A stretch of DNA of 64,000 nt, from NCBI RefSeq assembly GCF_000383855.1, contig NZ_KB912877.1, positions 1,274,616 through 1,338,615 on the forward strand, given 5' to 3'. The first letter of the stretch is position 1; the number at the start of each line of letters is the position of its first letter. Below the pieces are notes generated by a model. The model was not told where the DNA came from. It saw nothing but the letters and a program-made list of their open reading frames with translations, and did no database searches. This document shows, one piece after another, positions 1 to 9,549 of this stretch. Source of the stretch: Methylobacter marinus A45. GTDB lineage: Bacteria; Pseudomonadota; Gammaproteobacteria; Methylococcales; Methylomonadaceae. The position numbers and the translations under genes were made by a program.

Positions 1-1
1 C

Positions 2-547
2 GGCTATGAGGTTGAGGGACTGGAGCATATCAAGGAGTTGGATGCAGCCATTGTATTGAGCAAGCATCAGTCGGCCTGGGAAACGCTGGCGTTACGGCAT
101 ATCCTGCCACCCCAAACCACCCTGCTAAAGCGCTCGTTGCTTTGGATGCCGCTGTGGGGCTGGGCCCTGGCGACACTGAGACCGATAGCCATAGATCGCG
201 AAAACCAACGTGCTGCCTTGCGGAAATTATTAGACGAAGGCACTGCTTGCCTGCATGACGGCTTGTGGGTGGTGACTTTTCCGGAAGGCACGCGCACGGC
301 GCCCGGCGAAGAAAAGAAATTCGGCGCCGGCGGTGCCATGCTGGCGCAAAAATCCGGCTATCCTGTCATACCGATTGCGCTTAATGCCGGGGAATTTTGG
401 CCTCGCTACAGTTTTTTAAAATATCCGGGAACGATCAAGGTAAGGATTGGCCCGGTCATTGAGAGCCAGGGGCGCAAAGCCGCTGACATCAACGCCGAAG
501 CCGAAGACTGGATCAGGCAGGCCATGAAGGACATCAGCTCTCGTTAG
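2..547 (+). CDS. plsC: 1-acyl-sn-glycerol-3-phosphate acyltransferase (PlsC family), 5' end missing
   Basis: This is the C-terminal part of a lysophosphatidic acid acyltransferase-type enzyme, which transfers an acyl chain to the sn-2 position of lysophosphatidate in membrane phospholipid synthesis. The reading frame is open from base 2, so the true start lies before the window. The visible part begins just ahead of the first catalytic block, seen here as HQSAWE, a variant of the H(X)4D motif with Glu in the acid position. The second block FPEGTRT follows about 70 residues later, and a typical PIALN segment comes after it. The family is clear. Assignment to plsC itself rather than a paralogue is not certain. 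Confidence 0.85.
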   Translation, partial: GYEVEGLEHIKELDAAIVLSKHQSAWETLALRHILPPQTTLLKRSLLWMPLWGWALATLRPIAIDRENQRAALRKLLDEGTACLHDGLWVVTFPEGTRTAPGEEKKFGAGGAMLAQKSGYPVIPIALNAGEFWPRYSFLKYPGTIKVRIGPVIESQGRKAADINAEAEDWIRQAMKDISSR

Positions 548-657
548 GAAACGGACTTGCACTTCATTTTATACAATCATAAAACGCAGAGTAGGCAATA
601 TGCGTATAATGACGGCCTTGCTATTTCAATTTAAGACAGAATAACGGTAACACTTCC

Positions 658-1098
658 ATGAAAAAACTACTGCTGATTTCCTTTTCCGCATTGTTTCTTT
701 CAGCTTGTGCTGACAAAAATCAATATGAACAAGCTGTATTGGAACAAATGAAGAAAGAAAAAGATATCCAGGACTATAACATTGAGCCCCAGCACATGGC
801 CGACTGTGTGGTTGATTTGACATCAAAAAACATGCCCGGCATTTTCCCTGGCGACCCCAACCGCATGACCGCTTACCGTAACTATACCAAGATGCTGAAG
901 TTGAAGGATTCTGAAGATCCCAGGAAAACACTGGAAGAATTGCGCAACGATTTCGGCTCGGCCAAGGCGCTTGCCGACGCACATAGCAACTATACCGAAA
1001 GCATGATGAACTGCATCTCCGCCGTCATCATGGAGTCCGAGGAAGAAGCGGCCGCGGAAGAACCGAAGCCAGCGGAGGCGGAGCCGCCTAAAAACTAA
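658..1098 (+). CDS. Putative lipoprotein, unknown function
   Basis: A 146-residue protein with a lipoprotein signal peptide: a Lys-Lys start, a hydrophobic stretch, and the lipobox LSAC with the acceptor Cys at about residue 17. The mature part is charged. It has two further Cys residues that could form a disulfide, and a low-complexity Glu/Ala/Pro-rich tail from about residue 125 that could span the periplasm or bind peptidoglycan. I recognise no domain. A TATAAT hexamer at 605-610 could be the -10 box, but I see no convincing -35. A 7-bp hairpin follows directly after the stop (1102-1122). Confidence 0.75.
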   Translation: MKKLLLISFSALFLSACADKNQYEQAVLEQMKKEKDIQDYNIEPQHMADCVVDLTSKNMPGIFPGDPNRMTAYRNYTKMLKLKDSEDPRKTLEELRNDFGSAKALADAHSNYTESMMNCISAVIMESEEEAAAEEPKPAEAEPPKN

Positions 1099-1735
1099 CA
1101 GTCGCCTCAAGGATGGAGGCGATCAAAAATGCCGCATCAAGCCAACGGATTGCGCGGATAGTAATCATAAAAACAGGCTGTAAATTGAATCGGGGCAATG
1201 GCATTGCCCCCCGACTACTGTTGCAAAAATACGGCGTTGCACGATCCGGTTTCTTTGTGCAACAGATCGCGTTACTTCACGGTGAGTGCTGCGCTTGCCG
1301 CAGAAGACCGGTTCCCCGGCCTATCCATCCGCTACCGGCGAGACCATCAACTTATCGCCGCCATCACATGCACGCCCCTGTTATCGAACTTGCCGGACAC
1401 ACCATTGATCAACACCGGATGCGCCTCGGCAATCCGCACCGTCAACTGCGACAAGCATTCTGGTTGTCGCCAAACCTGATGTCAGCCACCTGAGCCTTGT
1501 GGCTGATGGCAGCGGAAACCGGTATACCTATATGATCTGAACGTTCTTTATGCATAACCGGTTAGGTACGGCTTAAAACCGCTTCCATGAATGTATCGAA
1601 TCATCATCGAGCGCTGGGTTGCACAGCCTGATTCAGAGTCCGCTTGAATCAGACTGCGCAAAACACCGACAGATCGAGAGCGCACCGGTCGGGCGATGAG
1701 CGCTATTCGGCTCGCTTTCCTGTGCCGGGGCCGGG
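1099..1735. other. Intergenic stretch with a possible decayed gene
   Basis: No intact gene is supported here. Directly after the lipoprotein stop lies a short hairpin (1102-1122) without a T-run. A perfect 8-bp hairpin sits at 1192-1210 (GGGGCAAT/ATTGCCCC) and a 7-bp inverted repeat at 1629-1651 (TGATTCA/TGAATCA). Between 1198 and 1540 on the plus strand, protein-like sequence moves between frames. A plausible C-terminus reads up to the TGA at 1538-1540, with the tail SLVADGSGNRYTYMI. This suggests the remains of a frameshifted gene, but I cannot name it. Confidence 0.3.
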
Positions 1736-3121
1736 TTATTCGCTAATGCCGCCGCAGGTTAAATGCGCAGGCTCTAGTAATTTTTCCAGCTCATCCCGGC
1801 CCAGTTCAGTCATTTCAGCGGCAACGTCGATAATTGGCCGGCCCTGTTTATAAGCGGCTTTGGCGACTTCGGCGGCTTTTGAATAACCGATGATCGGATT
1901 CAACGCCGTCACCAGGATCGGATTTTTTGCCAGAGCCTGCTGCAGATTGTCTTCCCGGACAGTGAAACCGGCAATCGCCTTATCGGCCAACACGCGGCTG
2001 ACGTTGCCGAGCAGTTCTATGCTTTGCAGAATGTTGTAGGCGATCACAGGCAGCATCACGTTCAGCTGGAAATTGCCGGATTGGCCCGCGATGGTGATCG
2101 TCGTATCGTTGCCGATCACTTGGGCCGCCACCATGGCCGTCGCCTCGGGAATAACGGGATTGACTTTGCCGGGCATAATGCTGCTGCCAGGCTGTAGCGC
2201 CGGCAGTTCTATCTCTCCCAGGCCCGCCAGCGGGCCACTGTTCATCCAGCGCAAATCATTGGCGATCTTCATCAGGCTGACCGCTATGACTTTCATCTGG
2301 CCTGATAATTCCACCATGGCGTCCTGCGCGCTCAGACTTTCGAAAAACGATGCGTTCGGCTCGAACGGCAGCCCGGTTTCTTCGCTGAGCGCCTGCGCGA
2401 ATTTCGCCGCAAACCCGGGATGCGCGTTGATGCCGGTACCGACCGCCGTGCCGCCCTGAGCCAGCTTATAGACCCGGGGCAGCGCGGCATTGATGCGGTC
2501 GATGCCGTTGCGGATCTGTAGCGCCCAGCCGCCGAGTTCCTGACTCAGGCGCACAGGCATTGCATCCATCAAATGCGTGCGCCCGGTTTTGGTAATGTGG
2601 TCGAGAGCAGCGGCTTTGTCTTCCAGGGCCTGGGCCAGATGCGCCAACCCCGGCAGCAATACTTTCTGGCATTCGAGCGCGGCGCTGACATGAATAGCGG
2701 TCGGGATCACGTCGTTGCTGCTCTGCCCCATGTTGACATGATCATTCGGATTGACCGGCTGACCAGCGATCCGGCCGGCCAAATTAGCCAGCACTTCATT
2801 GACGTTCATGTTGGTGCTGGTGCCGGAGCCGGTTTGAAACACGTCAATAGGAAAATGCCGCAGATGATCGCCGTCGATGACTTGCTGGGCCGCCTGCACG
2901 ATCGCCTGGCCGATAGCGGTGTCAAGTTCCCCCAGTTCCAAGTTGACCCTGGCGGCATTTTGCTTGATCAACGCCACGGTCTTGATGAAAGCCGGCGGCA
3001 TGGTCAAGCCGCTGACCGGGAAGTTATTGACCGCGCGCTGCGTCTGCGCGGCATACAAGGCATCCGCCGGCACTTCCAGTTCGCCCATGCTGTCTTTTTC
3101 TATTCTAAAGTGTTCAGTCAT
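1736..3121 (-). CDS. fumC: Class II fumarate hydratase (fumarase C)
   Basis: Fumarase C reversibly hydrates fumarate to L-malate in the TCA cycle. It is the iron-free, oxygen-stable type and works as a cytosolic homotetramer. The 461-residue length is standard. The family signature GSSIMPGKVNP is present, as are the TGRTHLMDA block, the substrate-binding GSGTSTNMN segment near residue 100, and QSSNDVIPTA. The start ATG overlaps the end of the upstream glutaredoxin-like gene by 8 bases. That gene in turn overlaps the yqhA-like gene by one base, so fumC is probably the last gene of a metH-led transcript. No strong terminator is visible after it. Confidence 0.97.
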   Translation of the reverse strand: MTEHFRIEKDSMGELEVPADALYAAQTQRAVNNFPVSGLTMPPAFIKTVALIKQNAARVNLELGELDTAIGQAIVQAAQQVIDGDHLRHFPIDVFQTGSGTSTNMNVNEVLANLAGRIAGQPVNPNDHVNMGQSSNDVIPTAIHVSAALECQKVLLPGLAHLAQALEDKAAALDHITKTGRTHLMDAMPVRLSQELGGWALQIRNGIDRINAALPRVYKLAQGGTAVGTGINAHPGFAAKFAQALSEETGLPFEPNASFFESLSAQDAMVELSGQMKVIAVSLMKIANDLRWMNSGPLAGLGEIELPALQPGSSIMPGKVNPVIPEATAMVAAQVIGNDTTITIAGQSGNFQLNVMLPVIAYNILQSIELLGNVSRVLADKAIAGFTVREDNLQQALAKNPILVTALNPIIGYSKAAEVAKAAYKQGRPIIDVAAEMTELGRDELEKLLEPAHLTCGGISE

Positions 3122-3371
3122 TGCTTAATCCGCTAATAAATTCGTTAACATCGTTGCGATCAAACGGCCACCCCAGATCTTGTTGAGTGGCCGGATGATA
3201 TAAAACAGGAATCCGTACCGCGTAATCGGTCTGCCATTGCGTCTGCTCGGCTATATCCACCGTTTCGATGACCAGCTGGGCGACATCTTGCGCTCGACAT
3301 GTTTCAATAATCGCTTCCGCCTCTTCACACAGATGACAACCCGGCGTACCCAGCAGCAGTAGTTTTACCAT
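3114..3371 (-). CDS. Glutaredoxin-like protein (glutaredoxin 2-type, DUF836)
   Basis: A short thioredoxin-fold protein of 85 residues. The redox motif CHLC lies at residues 12-15, after a first beta strand (VKLLLLGTPG). It is followed by EEAEAIIE and by a cis-Pro region (IPVLYHP), as in the DUF836 glutaredoxin family. It is likely a small cytosolic thiol-disulfide protein; its partner is unknown. The gene overlaps the neighbour on each side (1 base with the yqhA-like gene, 8 bases with fumC), so translation is probably coupled. Confidence 0.85.
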   Translation of the reverse strand: MVKLLLLGTPGCHLCEEAEAIIETCRAQDVAQLVIETVDIAEQTQWQTDYAVRIPVLYHPATQQDLGWPFDRNDVNEFISGLSND

Positions 3372-3877
3372 CAGTGCTTGGTCAATTTGTCAAGATAGCC
3401 CATGAGTAAGGCGGATACCACGAAGGTGATATGAACCAGCGCATACCACATGATTTTACTATTATCGGTCGCTTGTATATTCATAAAAACCTTCAATAAA
3501 TGGATCGAGGATATGGCGACTATCGATGAGGCAACCTTCATTTTCAGGGAGTTATAATCGTGCGTGCCCAGCCAGTCGAGTTTCTCGGTCTCCTCGCTCA
3601 GATCCATGCGCGAAACAAAGTTTTCATAGCCGCTGAACATAACGATAACGATCAGGCTGGCGACCAGTGTCAAGTCAATCAATGTCAGCAATTTGAGGAT
3701 TAAATCCGACTCGTCAACTTCTAGAATATGCGGAATGAAATGATAAAATTCCTGAAAGAATTTGATCGAAAGCGCCAACAACGCCAGGCTCATGCCTACG
3801 TAAATCGGTGCTAATATCCAGCGACTGGCATACATGAGCCTTTCCAATGATCGCTCGATTTTCTGTTTTATTGTCAT
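3371..3877 (-). CDS. YqhA-like inner-membrane protein (UPF0114)
   Basis: A 168-residue integral membrane protein of the UPF0114/YqhA family. The N-terminal [20 protein letters not shown] block is characteristic. About four hydrophobic segments are visible (roughly residues 18-40, 60-85, 110-130 and 140-160). The conserved middle region reads FSGYENFVS and ends with DWLGTHD. The biochemical role of the family is unknown. The gene starts 23 bases after the metH stop and overlaps the next gene by one base. Confidence 0.88.
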   Translation of the reverse strand: MTIKQKIERSLERLMYASRWILAPIYVGMSLALLALSIKFFQEFYHFIPHILEVDESDLILKLLTLIDLTLVASLIVIVMFSGYENFVSRMDLSEETEKLDWLGTHDYNSLKMKVASSIVAISSIHLLKVFMNIQATDNSKIMWYALVHITFVVSALLMGYLDKLTKH

Positions 3878-3900
3878 GCGTGTTTTATTCCTGGTGATTA

Positions 3901-6900
3901 TTAGTGCAAATGTCCCGCCAGCCAGCGCTCAGCCTCGTCTTCAGCGATACCTTTGCGCCGCGCATAATCCGCCAGTTGATCCTTATCGATTTTACCGACA
4001 TTGAAGTACTGCGCATCGGGGTGAGAGAAATACCAGCCGCTCACCGCAGAGGCGGGGTACATCGCATAGCTTTCGGTCAGTTCTATTGAGGTGCTTTCGG
4101 TTACATCCAGCATTTCAAACAACTTGGCTTTCTCGGTATGATCCGGACAGGCTGGATAGCCGGGCGCCGGCCTTATGCCCTGATAGGCCTCGCTGATCAA
4201 CTGTTCATTGGCATAGGCCTCATCTTTGGCATAGCCCCAGTAATCCTTTCTGACTGCTTGATGCATGTATTCGGCAAACGCTTCCGCCAATCTGTCGGCC
4301 AGGGCCTTGAGCATAATGGCGCTGTAATCGTCATGATCCTGCTCAAACTGCCGCAGTTTTTCTTCTATGCCGATACCGGTTGTGACGGCGAATGCGCCAA
4401 TATAATCGGCTTTGCCGCTATCGACCGGCGCGATAAAATCGGACAGGCAGAAATTTGGCCGGCCCGGCGCCTTCATGTTCTGTTGCCGCAAGTGATGCAA
4501 GGTCTCGAGTATTTGTCGGCGCGAATCATCCGTATAAACAATGACATCATCGCCATCGCTATTGGCTGGAAAAAAGCCGATAACAGCTCGGGCGGACAGC
4601 CATTCCTCGGTAATGATTTTTTTCAGCATGACCTGGGCATCGTCAAATAATTTTCTGGCCTCATTGCCGATGACTTTATCGTCGAATATTTTCGGATAAC
4701 TGCCAGCCATTTCCCAGGTTTGAAAGAACGGTGTCCAATCGATATACCAGACCAGCGTGTCCAGCGGGAAATGATCGATGACTTTGGTACCCAGAAACGT
4801 GGGTTTGACCGGCTCATAATTACCCCACACGTATTTATTGCGCCTTGCCGCAGCCAGCGTATGTTGCTTGGTTTTCGCCTCACGACCTTTATGCCGCTCT
4901 CTGACCTCTGCGTATTCCGCACGGATTTTTTTGACGAAATCATCTTTCAGCTCATCGCTCAGCAGATTGCTGGCTACACCGACACTTCGGGACGCATCGG
5001 TCACATAAACGGTAGGCCCGTGGTAGTTAGGTTCGATTTTTACCGCCGTATGCGCGCGCGATGTAGTGGCACCGCCTATCATCAACGGGATAACAAATCC
5101 CTGGCGCTCCATTTCCTTGGCCATATGCACCATTTCATCAAGGGACGGTGTAATCAGGCCGCTTAAACCGATAATATCGACGTTTTCCAGACGCGCAGTC
5201 TGCAGGATTTTTTCCGCCGGCACCATGACGCCTAAATCGATAACTTCATAGTTGTTGCATTGCAGCACGACGCCAACAATATTTTTGCCGATATCGTGCA
5301 CATCGCCCTTGACCGTGGCCATCAGGATTTTACCGTTAGTCCTGATGTCACCGGATTTGTCGGCTTCCATGAACGGCATTAAATAAGCGACGGCTTTTTT
5401 CATGACCCGCGCGGATTTGACGACTTGAGGCAGGAACATTTTACCGGCGCCGAACAGATCGCCGACCACATTCATGCCATCCATCAATGCGCCTTCAATA
5501 ACATGCAGAGGCCTTTCGGCTTCCAATCTCGCTTGTTCAGTATCCTCATCAATATAATCGGCGATACCTTTGACGAGAGCATGTTCCAAGCGTTTATTGA
5601 CGGGCCAACTGCGCCATTCCTGATCCTCCTGTTTTACCGCAGTGCTGCCGTCGCCGCGATATTTCTCGGCCAGATCCAGCAACTTTTCCGTTGCGCCCGC
5701 ATGACGATTCAATACCACATCTTCGACCGCATCGCGCAGATCTTCGGGGATATCGGCATAAATCGCGAGCTGGCCGGCATTGACGATGCCCATATCCATG
5801 CCCGCATGGATGGCATGATATAAAAATACCGCATGAATCGCTTCCCGCACCGGATTATTGCCGCGGAAAGAAAACGATACATTCGACACACCGCCTGAAA
5901 CCAGCGCATGCGGCAACGTTTGTTTGATTTCGCGCGTGGCATCAATGAAATCCAGCCCGTAGTTATTGTGTTCGTCAATACCGGTCGCGATCGCGAAAAT
6001 ATTCGGATCAAAAATAATGTCTTCAGCAGGGAAGCCGACCTGCTCGGTAAGAATTTTATAAGCCCGCCGGCAGATTTCGACTTTTCTTTCTTTCGTATCA
6101 GCCTGGCCCTCTTCATCGAAAGCCATGATGATAGCCGCCGCTCCATAACGACGGACCAGTTTGGCGTGCTGTATAAAAGCCGCCTCGCCTTCCTTGAGCG
6201 AGATGGAATTGACGATACCTTTGCCCTGGATGCATTTAAGGCCGGCTTCCAGAATCTCCCATTTGGATGAGTCCAACATGATAGGCACTTTGGCGATATC
6301 AGGCTCGGAGGCGATCAGACTAAGAAAGCGCACCATCGCTTGTTTCGAGTCCAACATGCCTTCATCCATGTTGATATCGATAATCTGGGCACCGTTTTCG
6401 ACTTGCTGCTTGGCGATGTCCAGTGCGGTCTCGTAGTTACCTTCGACAATCAATCGTTTAAATAACGCTGAGCCGGTTATATTAGTGCGCTCGCCCACAT
6501 TCACGAATAAAGAATCAGGACCTATGTTCATGGGTTCCAGGCCGGCTAACCGGCATTGCTTCTCGATGTTCGGAATAGGTCTAGGGCGGTATTCCCGCAC
6601 GGCTTCGACTATCGCCTTGATATGCGCCGGGGAAGTACCGCAACAACCGCCGATAATATTCAAATAACCGCTACGAGCCCAGTCTGCCAGTTCTTCGGCC
6701 ATCGCTTCCGGCGATTCGTCATATTCACCGAACTCGTTAGGAAGGCCGGCATTCGGATGCGCAGAAACATGCGTATCCGCAATCGTTGATAATTCATCAA
6801 TATGCTGGCGCAATTCTTTAGCGCCTAGCGCACAGTTAAAACCGAACGCAACCGGCTCGATATGTCTGAGTGAATTCCAGAACGCTGCCACGGTTTGTCC

Positions 6901-7569
6901 GGACAGCGTTCTGCCCGAGGCATCGGTAATGGTACCGGAAATCATGACCGGTAGCTTGTAACCGATTTGTTCAAAATACTGCTCAACCGCAAAAATGGCC
7001 GCTTTGGCATTGAGCGTGTCGAAAATGGTTTCAATCAGGATAATATCAGCGCCGCCATCGACAAGTCCGCGCGTCGCTTCAGTATAGGCCTCAACCAGAT
7101 CGTCAAAGGAAATGTTGCGAAATCCCGGATCATTGACATCGGGAGACATGGAGGCAGTGCGATTGGTGGGGCCTAAAACGCCGGCGACAAATCGGGGTTT
7201 TTCCGGTGTCTTTTTGGTGAACTCGTCGGCAGCCTGTCTTGCCAGACGGGCCGATTCGACGTTAATCTCATAAACCAACGCTTCCATTTCATAATCGGCC
7301 ATGGCAATGCGGGTAGCATTGAACGTATTGGTCTCAACAATATCGGAACCGGCTTCAAAATAAGCCTGGTGAATAGCTTTGATGATATCGGGCTGAGTAA
7401 TCGACAACAAATCGTTATTGCCCTTAAGATCCACAGCCCAGTCCGCAAAACGCTCTCCCCGGTAATCTTTTTCTTCCAACTTGTAGCTTTGGATCATTGT
7501 CCCCATCGCTCCATCGAGAAATAAGATTCGTTGGGATAATTGCTGCTTTAGTAATTGTATTTTGCTCAT
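3901..7569 (-). CDS. metH: Cobalamin-dependent methionine synthase
   Basis: MetH transfers a methyl group from 5-methyltetrahydrofolate through cobalamin to homocysteine, giving methionine. All four modules are present in order. The homocysteine-binding barrel has its zinc Cys residues in GFNCALG and GGCCGTSP. The folate-binding domain is marked by [11 protein letters not shown]. The cobalamin domain carries [10 protein letters not shown], with the axial His. The C-terminal reactivation domain contains [12 protein letters not shown] and [11 protein letters not shown] chose the ATG at 7569, giving 1222 residues. An in-frame TTG four codons upstream has no better ribosome site. The 119-base gap to the divergent DUF2970 gene is too short for a cobalamin riboswitch. 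It is probably co-transcribed with the three genes below it. Confidence 0.97.
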   Translation of the reverse strand: MSKIQLLKQQLSQRILFLDGAMGTMIQSYKLEEKDYRGERFADWAVDLKGNNDLLSITQPDIIKAIHQAYFEAGSDIVETNTFNATRIAMADYEMEALVYEINVESARLARQAADEFTKKTPEKPRFVAGVLGPTNRTASMSPDVNDPGFRNISFDDLVEAYTEATRGLVDGGADIILIETIFDTLNAKAAIFAVEQYFEQIGYKLPVMISGTITDASGRTLSGQTVAAFWNSLRHIEPVAFGFNCALGAKELRQHIDELSTIADTHVSAHPNAGLPNEFGEYDESPEAMAEELADWARSGYLNIIGGCCGTSPAHIKAIVEAVREYRPRPIPNIEKQCRLAGLEPMNIGPDSLFVNVGERTNITGSALFKRLIVEGNYETALDIAKQQVENGAQIIDINMDEGMLDSKQAMVRFLSLIASEPDIAKVPIMLDSSKWEILEAGLKCIQGKGIVNSISLKEGEAAFIQHAKLVRRYGAAAIIMAFDEEGQADTKERKVEICRRAYKILTEQVGFPAEDIIFDPNIFAIATGIDEHNNYGLDFIDATREIKQTLPHALVSGGVSNVSFSFRGNNPVREAIHAVFLYHAIHAGMDMGIVNAGQLAIYADIPEDLRDAVEDVVLNRHAGATEKLLDLAEKYRGDGSTAVKQEDQEWRSWPVNKRLEHALVKGIADYIDEDTEQARLEAERPLHVIEGALMDGMNVVGDLFGAGKMFLPQVVKSARVMKKAVAYLMPFMEADKSGDIRTNGKILMATVKGDVHDIGKNIVGVVLQCNNYEVIDLGVMVPAEKILQTARLENVDIIGLSGLITPSLDEMVHMAKEMERQGFVIPLMIGGATTSRAHTAVKIEPNYHGPTVYVTDASRSVGVASNLLSDELKDDFVKKIRAEYAEVRERHKGREAKTKQHTLAAARRNKYVWGNYEPVKPTFLGTKVIDHFPLDTLVWYIDWTPFFQTWEMAGSYPKIFDDKVIGNEARKLFDDAQVMLKKIITEEWLSARAVIGFFPANSDGDDVIVYTDDSRRQILETLHHLRQQNMKAPGRPNFCLSDFIAPVDSGKADYIGAFAVTTGIGIEEKLRQFEQDHDDYSAIMLKALADRLAEAFAEYMHQAVRKDYWGYAKDEAYANEQLISEAYQGIRPAPGYPACPDHTEKAKLFEMLDVTESTSIELTESYAMYPASAVSGWYFSHPDAQYFNVGKIDKDQLADYARRKGIAEDEAERWLAGHLH

Positions 7570-7688
7570 TGAGACTGCCAAGGTGTATCAGTTGGAATAA
7601 ACATTAGTAGCGATAATCGCCTTGAATATAATCATTGCTTAAAAAGCGATCAACCACTATTATTTTGGTATTTTATTTGGAGAAGGAC

Positions 7689-7880
7689 ATGTCAAAGCCA
7701 ACGGTTATTCAAGTAATTAAGAGCGTTCTGTCTGCGGTCATCGGTGTGCGGAGCGAGGAGGATAGACAAAAAGACTTCGAACAGGGATCGCTTTCCACTT
7801 ATGTTGTCGTAGGGCTAATTTTTATTGTTCTTTTTGTTTCCGGCCTTATTTTCCTTGTTTCCCTTATCACAGGTAACTAA
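7689..7880 (+). CDS. DUF2970 family small membrane protein
   Basis: A 63-residue protein with one C-terminal transmembrane helix (about residues 36-60). A soluble N-terminal segment contains IKSVLSAVIGVRSEEDR, typical of DUF2970, a family widespread in proteobacteria with no known function. I chose the ATG at 7689 because GGAGAAGG lies 5-10 bases upstream; an earlier in-frame start at 7635 lacks such a site. The gene is divergent from metH. Confidence 0.85.
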   Translation: MSKPTVIQVIKSVLSAVIGVRSEEDRQKDFEQGSLSTYVVVGLIFIVLFVSGLIFLVSLITGN

Positions 7881-8209
7881 GGGCATTTCTCTCTTAATTT
7901 TTATCATGGCGATTTTTTAAACATCATTGATAAGACCAGATGGTATCGGCATAGATTAAGCTTCAATTAACAATAAAACCGTCATATTCCATTAACTACA
8001 TGCCTAAAAGACTTGTATTTATTCTTGAATTGATGGCGAAACCGAGCATCTCCCCATTCTCATTTGATTCTGTCTGAAAAAAAAGGTTCTGATATTTTTC
8101 AATTGGCTTCAAACCAGCTGTGTTGCCCTCCATGCCGTAACAAAACTGCGCCTACAGCCATAAAAAAAGCCCAAGCTGCGCTTGAGCTTTAATTTTAAGG
8201 GAACTATTT
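7881..8209. other. Intergenic stretch, no gene seen
   Basis: About 330 bases of AT-rich sequence between the DUF2970 gene and the convergent membrane-protein gene. Apart from the terminator at 8162-8190, I see no open frame, repeat or RNA gene. Confidence 0.6.
8162..8190 (-). terminator. Rho-independent terminator after the two-gene membrane/secreted unit
   Basis: An 11-bp stem with one mismatch (AAAGCTCAAGC pairing across a three-base loop). On the minus strand it is followed by a run of seven T. It lies about 20 bases after the stop of the gene ending at 8210. Confidence 0.8.
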
Positions 8210-8638
8210 TTACTTTTCTGTTGTTTTAAAGCTCTGTTTTATGCCTTGAAACAGTTCCTTGAGACCACTGAATAGATTAGCCAAATTAAATTCTTCTTTA
8301 AGAACGAACTTATTGCGAACCACTGCAACGGCCATAAAACCGGCAATTGGAGGCATCAATTCAAAAAATATCGATAATAAAATACCGCCTACTCCTTGAA
8401 AACCACTTTCATTTTTTCTATCGCCAATACTCAATAAATCTCGTTCATAACCTGCGTTGCTCTCACTGCCTTTGATCGCCTCTAAAATATAGATATTGAA
8501 CTGAACCAATAGCATTTGCACCGCAAAAAAGACCGCCGCACTGATCGCGACCCACATCAGCACATTATTTATTTTTGCTCTCATGGCTGACTGGTAAACC
8601 CAGAGAGCCGCAATAATCATTATAATACCGCCTATCAT
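8210..8638 (-). CDS. Membrane protein, unknown function
   Basis: A 142-residue membrane protein with three likely helices: about residues 1-15, 26-46 and 83-106. The first two are separated by a short basic loop. A charged stretch (residues 55-78) precedes the third helix, and the C-terminal tail is amphipathic and Lys-rich. I recognise no domain. GAGGT lies 8 bases before the ATG. The gene follows the upstream secreted-protein gene by 22 bases and is followed by a terminator, so the two form a small operon. Confidence 0.65.
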   Translation of the reverse strand: MIGGIIMIIAALWVYQSAMRAKINNVLMWVAISAAVFFAVQMLLVQFNIYILEAIKGSESNAGYERDLLSIGDRKNESGFQGVGGILLSIFFELMPPIAGFMAVAVVRNKFVLKEEFNLANLFSGLKELFQGIKQSFKTTEK

Positions 8639-8660
8639 CGTTATACCTCTTTTTTAATTA

Positions 8661-9047
8661 TCATTTTTTTGTCAGGAAGAAGAAAAGATATTTGCATTTC
8701 AAAACCATGTTGGCGCCGTCTTTTTCAACAACCCTGCATGATTCGTACTTTTCTCGTCCAGGTGTAGATTGCTTTTTCAGTACGCCATCCTCCACGGAAT
8801 ACTTCAAGGCTGCCTTAAATTCACTGGTGCGCCCGACAGAGTCAGTTGCTGTTGTTTGCAGCGTACCATCATCCTTGAAATCCCACTCAACGGTAATTTC
8901 CTTTTTTTCTCCGTCCAGTTTAATCGCTTCCGCATACAAGTTCCATTTTCCCAAGATCTCGGATTTGTCCTTTAATAGGACATCGGCATTCGCAGAGAGC
9001 GCAAAGAAAATTGCCGCCAGCGGTAATAGTTTAATGTATTTCTTCAT
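8661..9047 (-). CDS. Secreted protein, unknown function (possible lipocalin-like fold)
   Basis: A 128-residue protein with a clear Sec signal peptide (Lys-rich start, hydrophobic core, cleavage after ANA at about residue 21). The mature part contains ILGKWNL followed by alternating strand-like segments (EITVEWDFKDDGTLQTT). This layout resembles small lipocalin-like periplasmic proteins, but the likeness is only structural inference. Two Cys residues near the C-terminus (ESCRVV and LKCKY) could form a disulfide. It is the first gene of a two-gene unit with the membrane protein downstream. Confidence 0.65.
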   Translation of the reverse strand: MKKYIKLLPLAAIFFALSANADVLLKDKSEILGKWNLYAEAIKLDGEKKEITVEWDFKDDGTLQTTATDSVGRTSEFKAALKYSVEDGVLKKQSTPGREKYESCRVVEKDGANMVLKCKYLFFFLTKK

Positions 9048-9179
9048 CTTTTTATCTCAATATATCTGCTTTCAGGCCCTAGATTTTAAAGTATAACACA
9101 GCGGCTATCGAGCTTTAAATTTCAGCCAAGCGCAACGCCAACAGATCATCTCCCTTAGAAATCCTATAACAATTAACCC

Positions 9180-9207
9180 TTGACATTAACTTTACCTAAA
9201 GTATCAT
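9180..9207 (+). promoter_or_regulatory. Likely sigma-70 promoter of the 43-codon gene
   Basis: A perfect -35 hexamer TTGACA (9180-9185) is followed, after a 16-base spacer, by TATCAT (9202-9207), which differs from the -10 consensus at one position. The start codon of the small gene is about 60 bases further on. Nothing else on this strand nearby could use it. Confidence 0.6.
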
Positions 9208-9268
9208 ACGATTTCCGTTTGCTATATCATTAGCAGTTTCTAAATTACAAATTATAGGTAGGACACTC

Positions 9269-9400
9269 ATGGGAGCGATCTTAGATATCACCGAAATGTT
9301 AAAAGAGCCAGCTGGCATGGTCGGCGCAGTTGTTGTTATAGCCGCTGGCTATTTCCTCGTAAAATGGGTTTTCGCTGAGCACCCAGACGACGAAAAGTAA
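9269..9400 (+). CDS. Small single-helix membrane protein, 43 residues
   Basis: An ATG at 9269 preceded by AGGTAGGA opens a 43-residue frame. It has a short amphipathic N-terminus, one hydrophobic helix (about residues 16-35, GMVGAVVVIAAGYFLVKWVF) and an acidic tail ending HPDDEK. The size and layout fit a small membrane-embedded regulator or an accessory subunit, but I recognise no family. Support comes from the good ribosome site, the promoter at 9180-9207, and the GC-rich hairpin that follows the stop (GGCCGCT at about 9427 pairing with AGCGGCC at about 9455). Confidence 0.55.
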   Translation: MGAILDITEMLKEPAGMVGAVVVIAAGYFLVKWVFAEHPDDEK

Positions 9401-9549
9401 GTTTTAACAAATTCGTCCCTACTTGGGCCGCTCACGCTTGGTTCACTAGCGTTTGTAGCGGCCTCAGTTTAGCCCCATATTTCCCCCCCGCAAGACGCAT
9501 ATTTATTTTATAATTTATACATTGATTGCTTCGTTTTTCGAATTTTAAA

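Noticed and set aside
2573-3136. A 187-codon plus-strand frame opposite fumC
   Set aside because: It lies fully inside fumC on the other strand and shows no recognisable domain.
7582-7688. Cobalamin or SAM riboswitch upstream of metH
   Set aside because: The gap to the divergent gene is only 119 bases and no conserved riboswitch core is visible.
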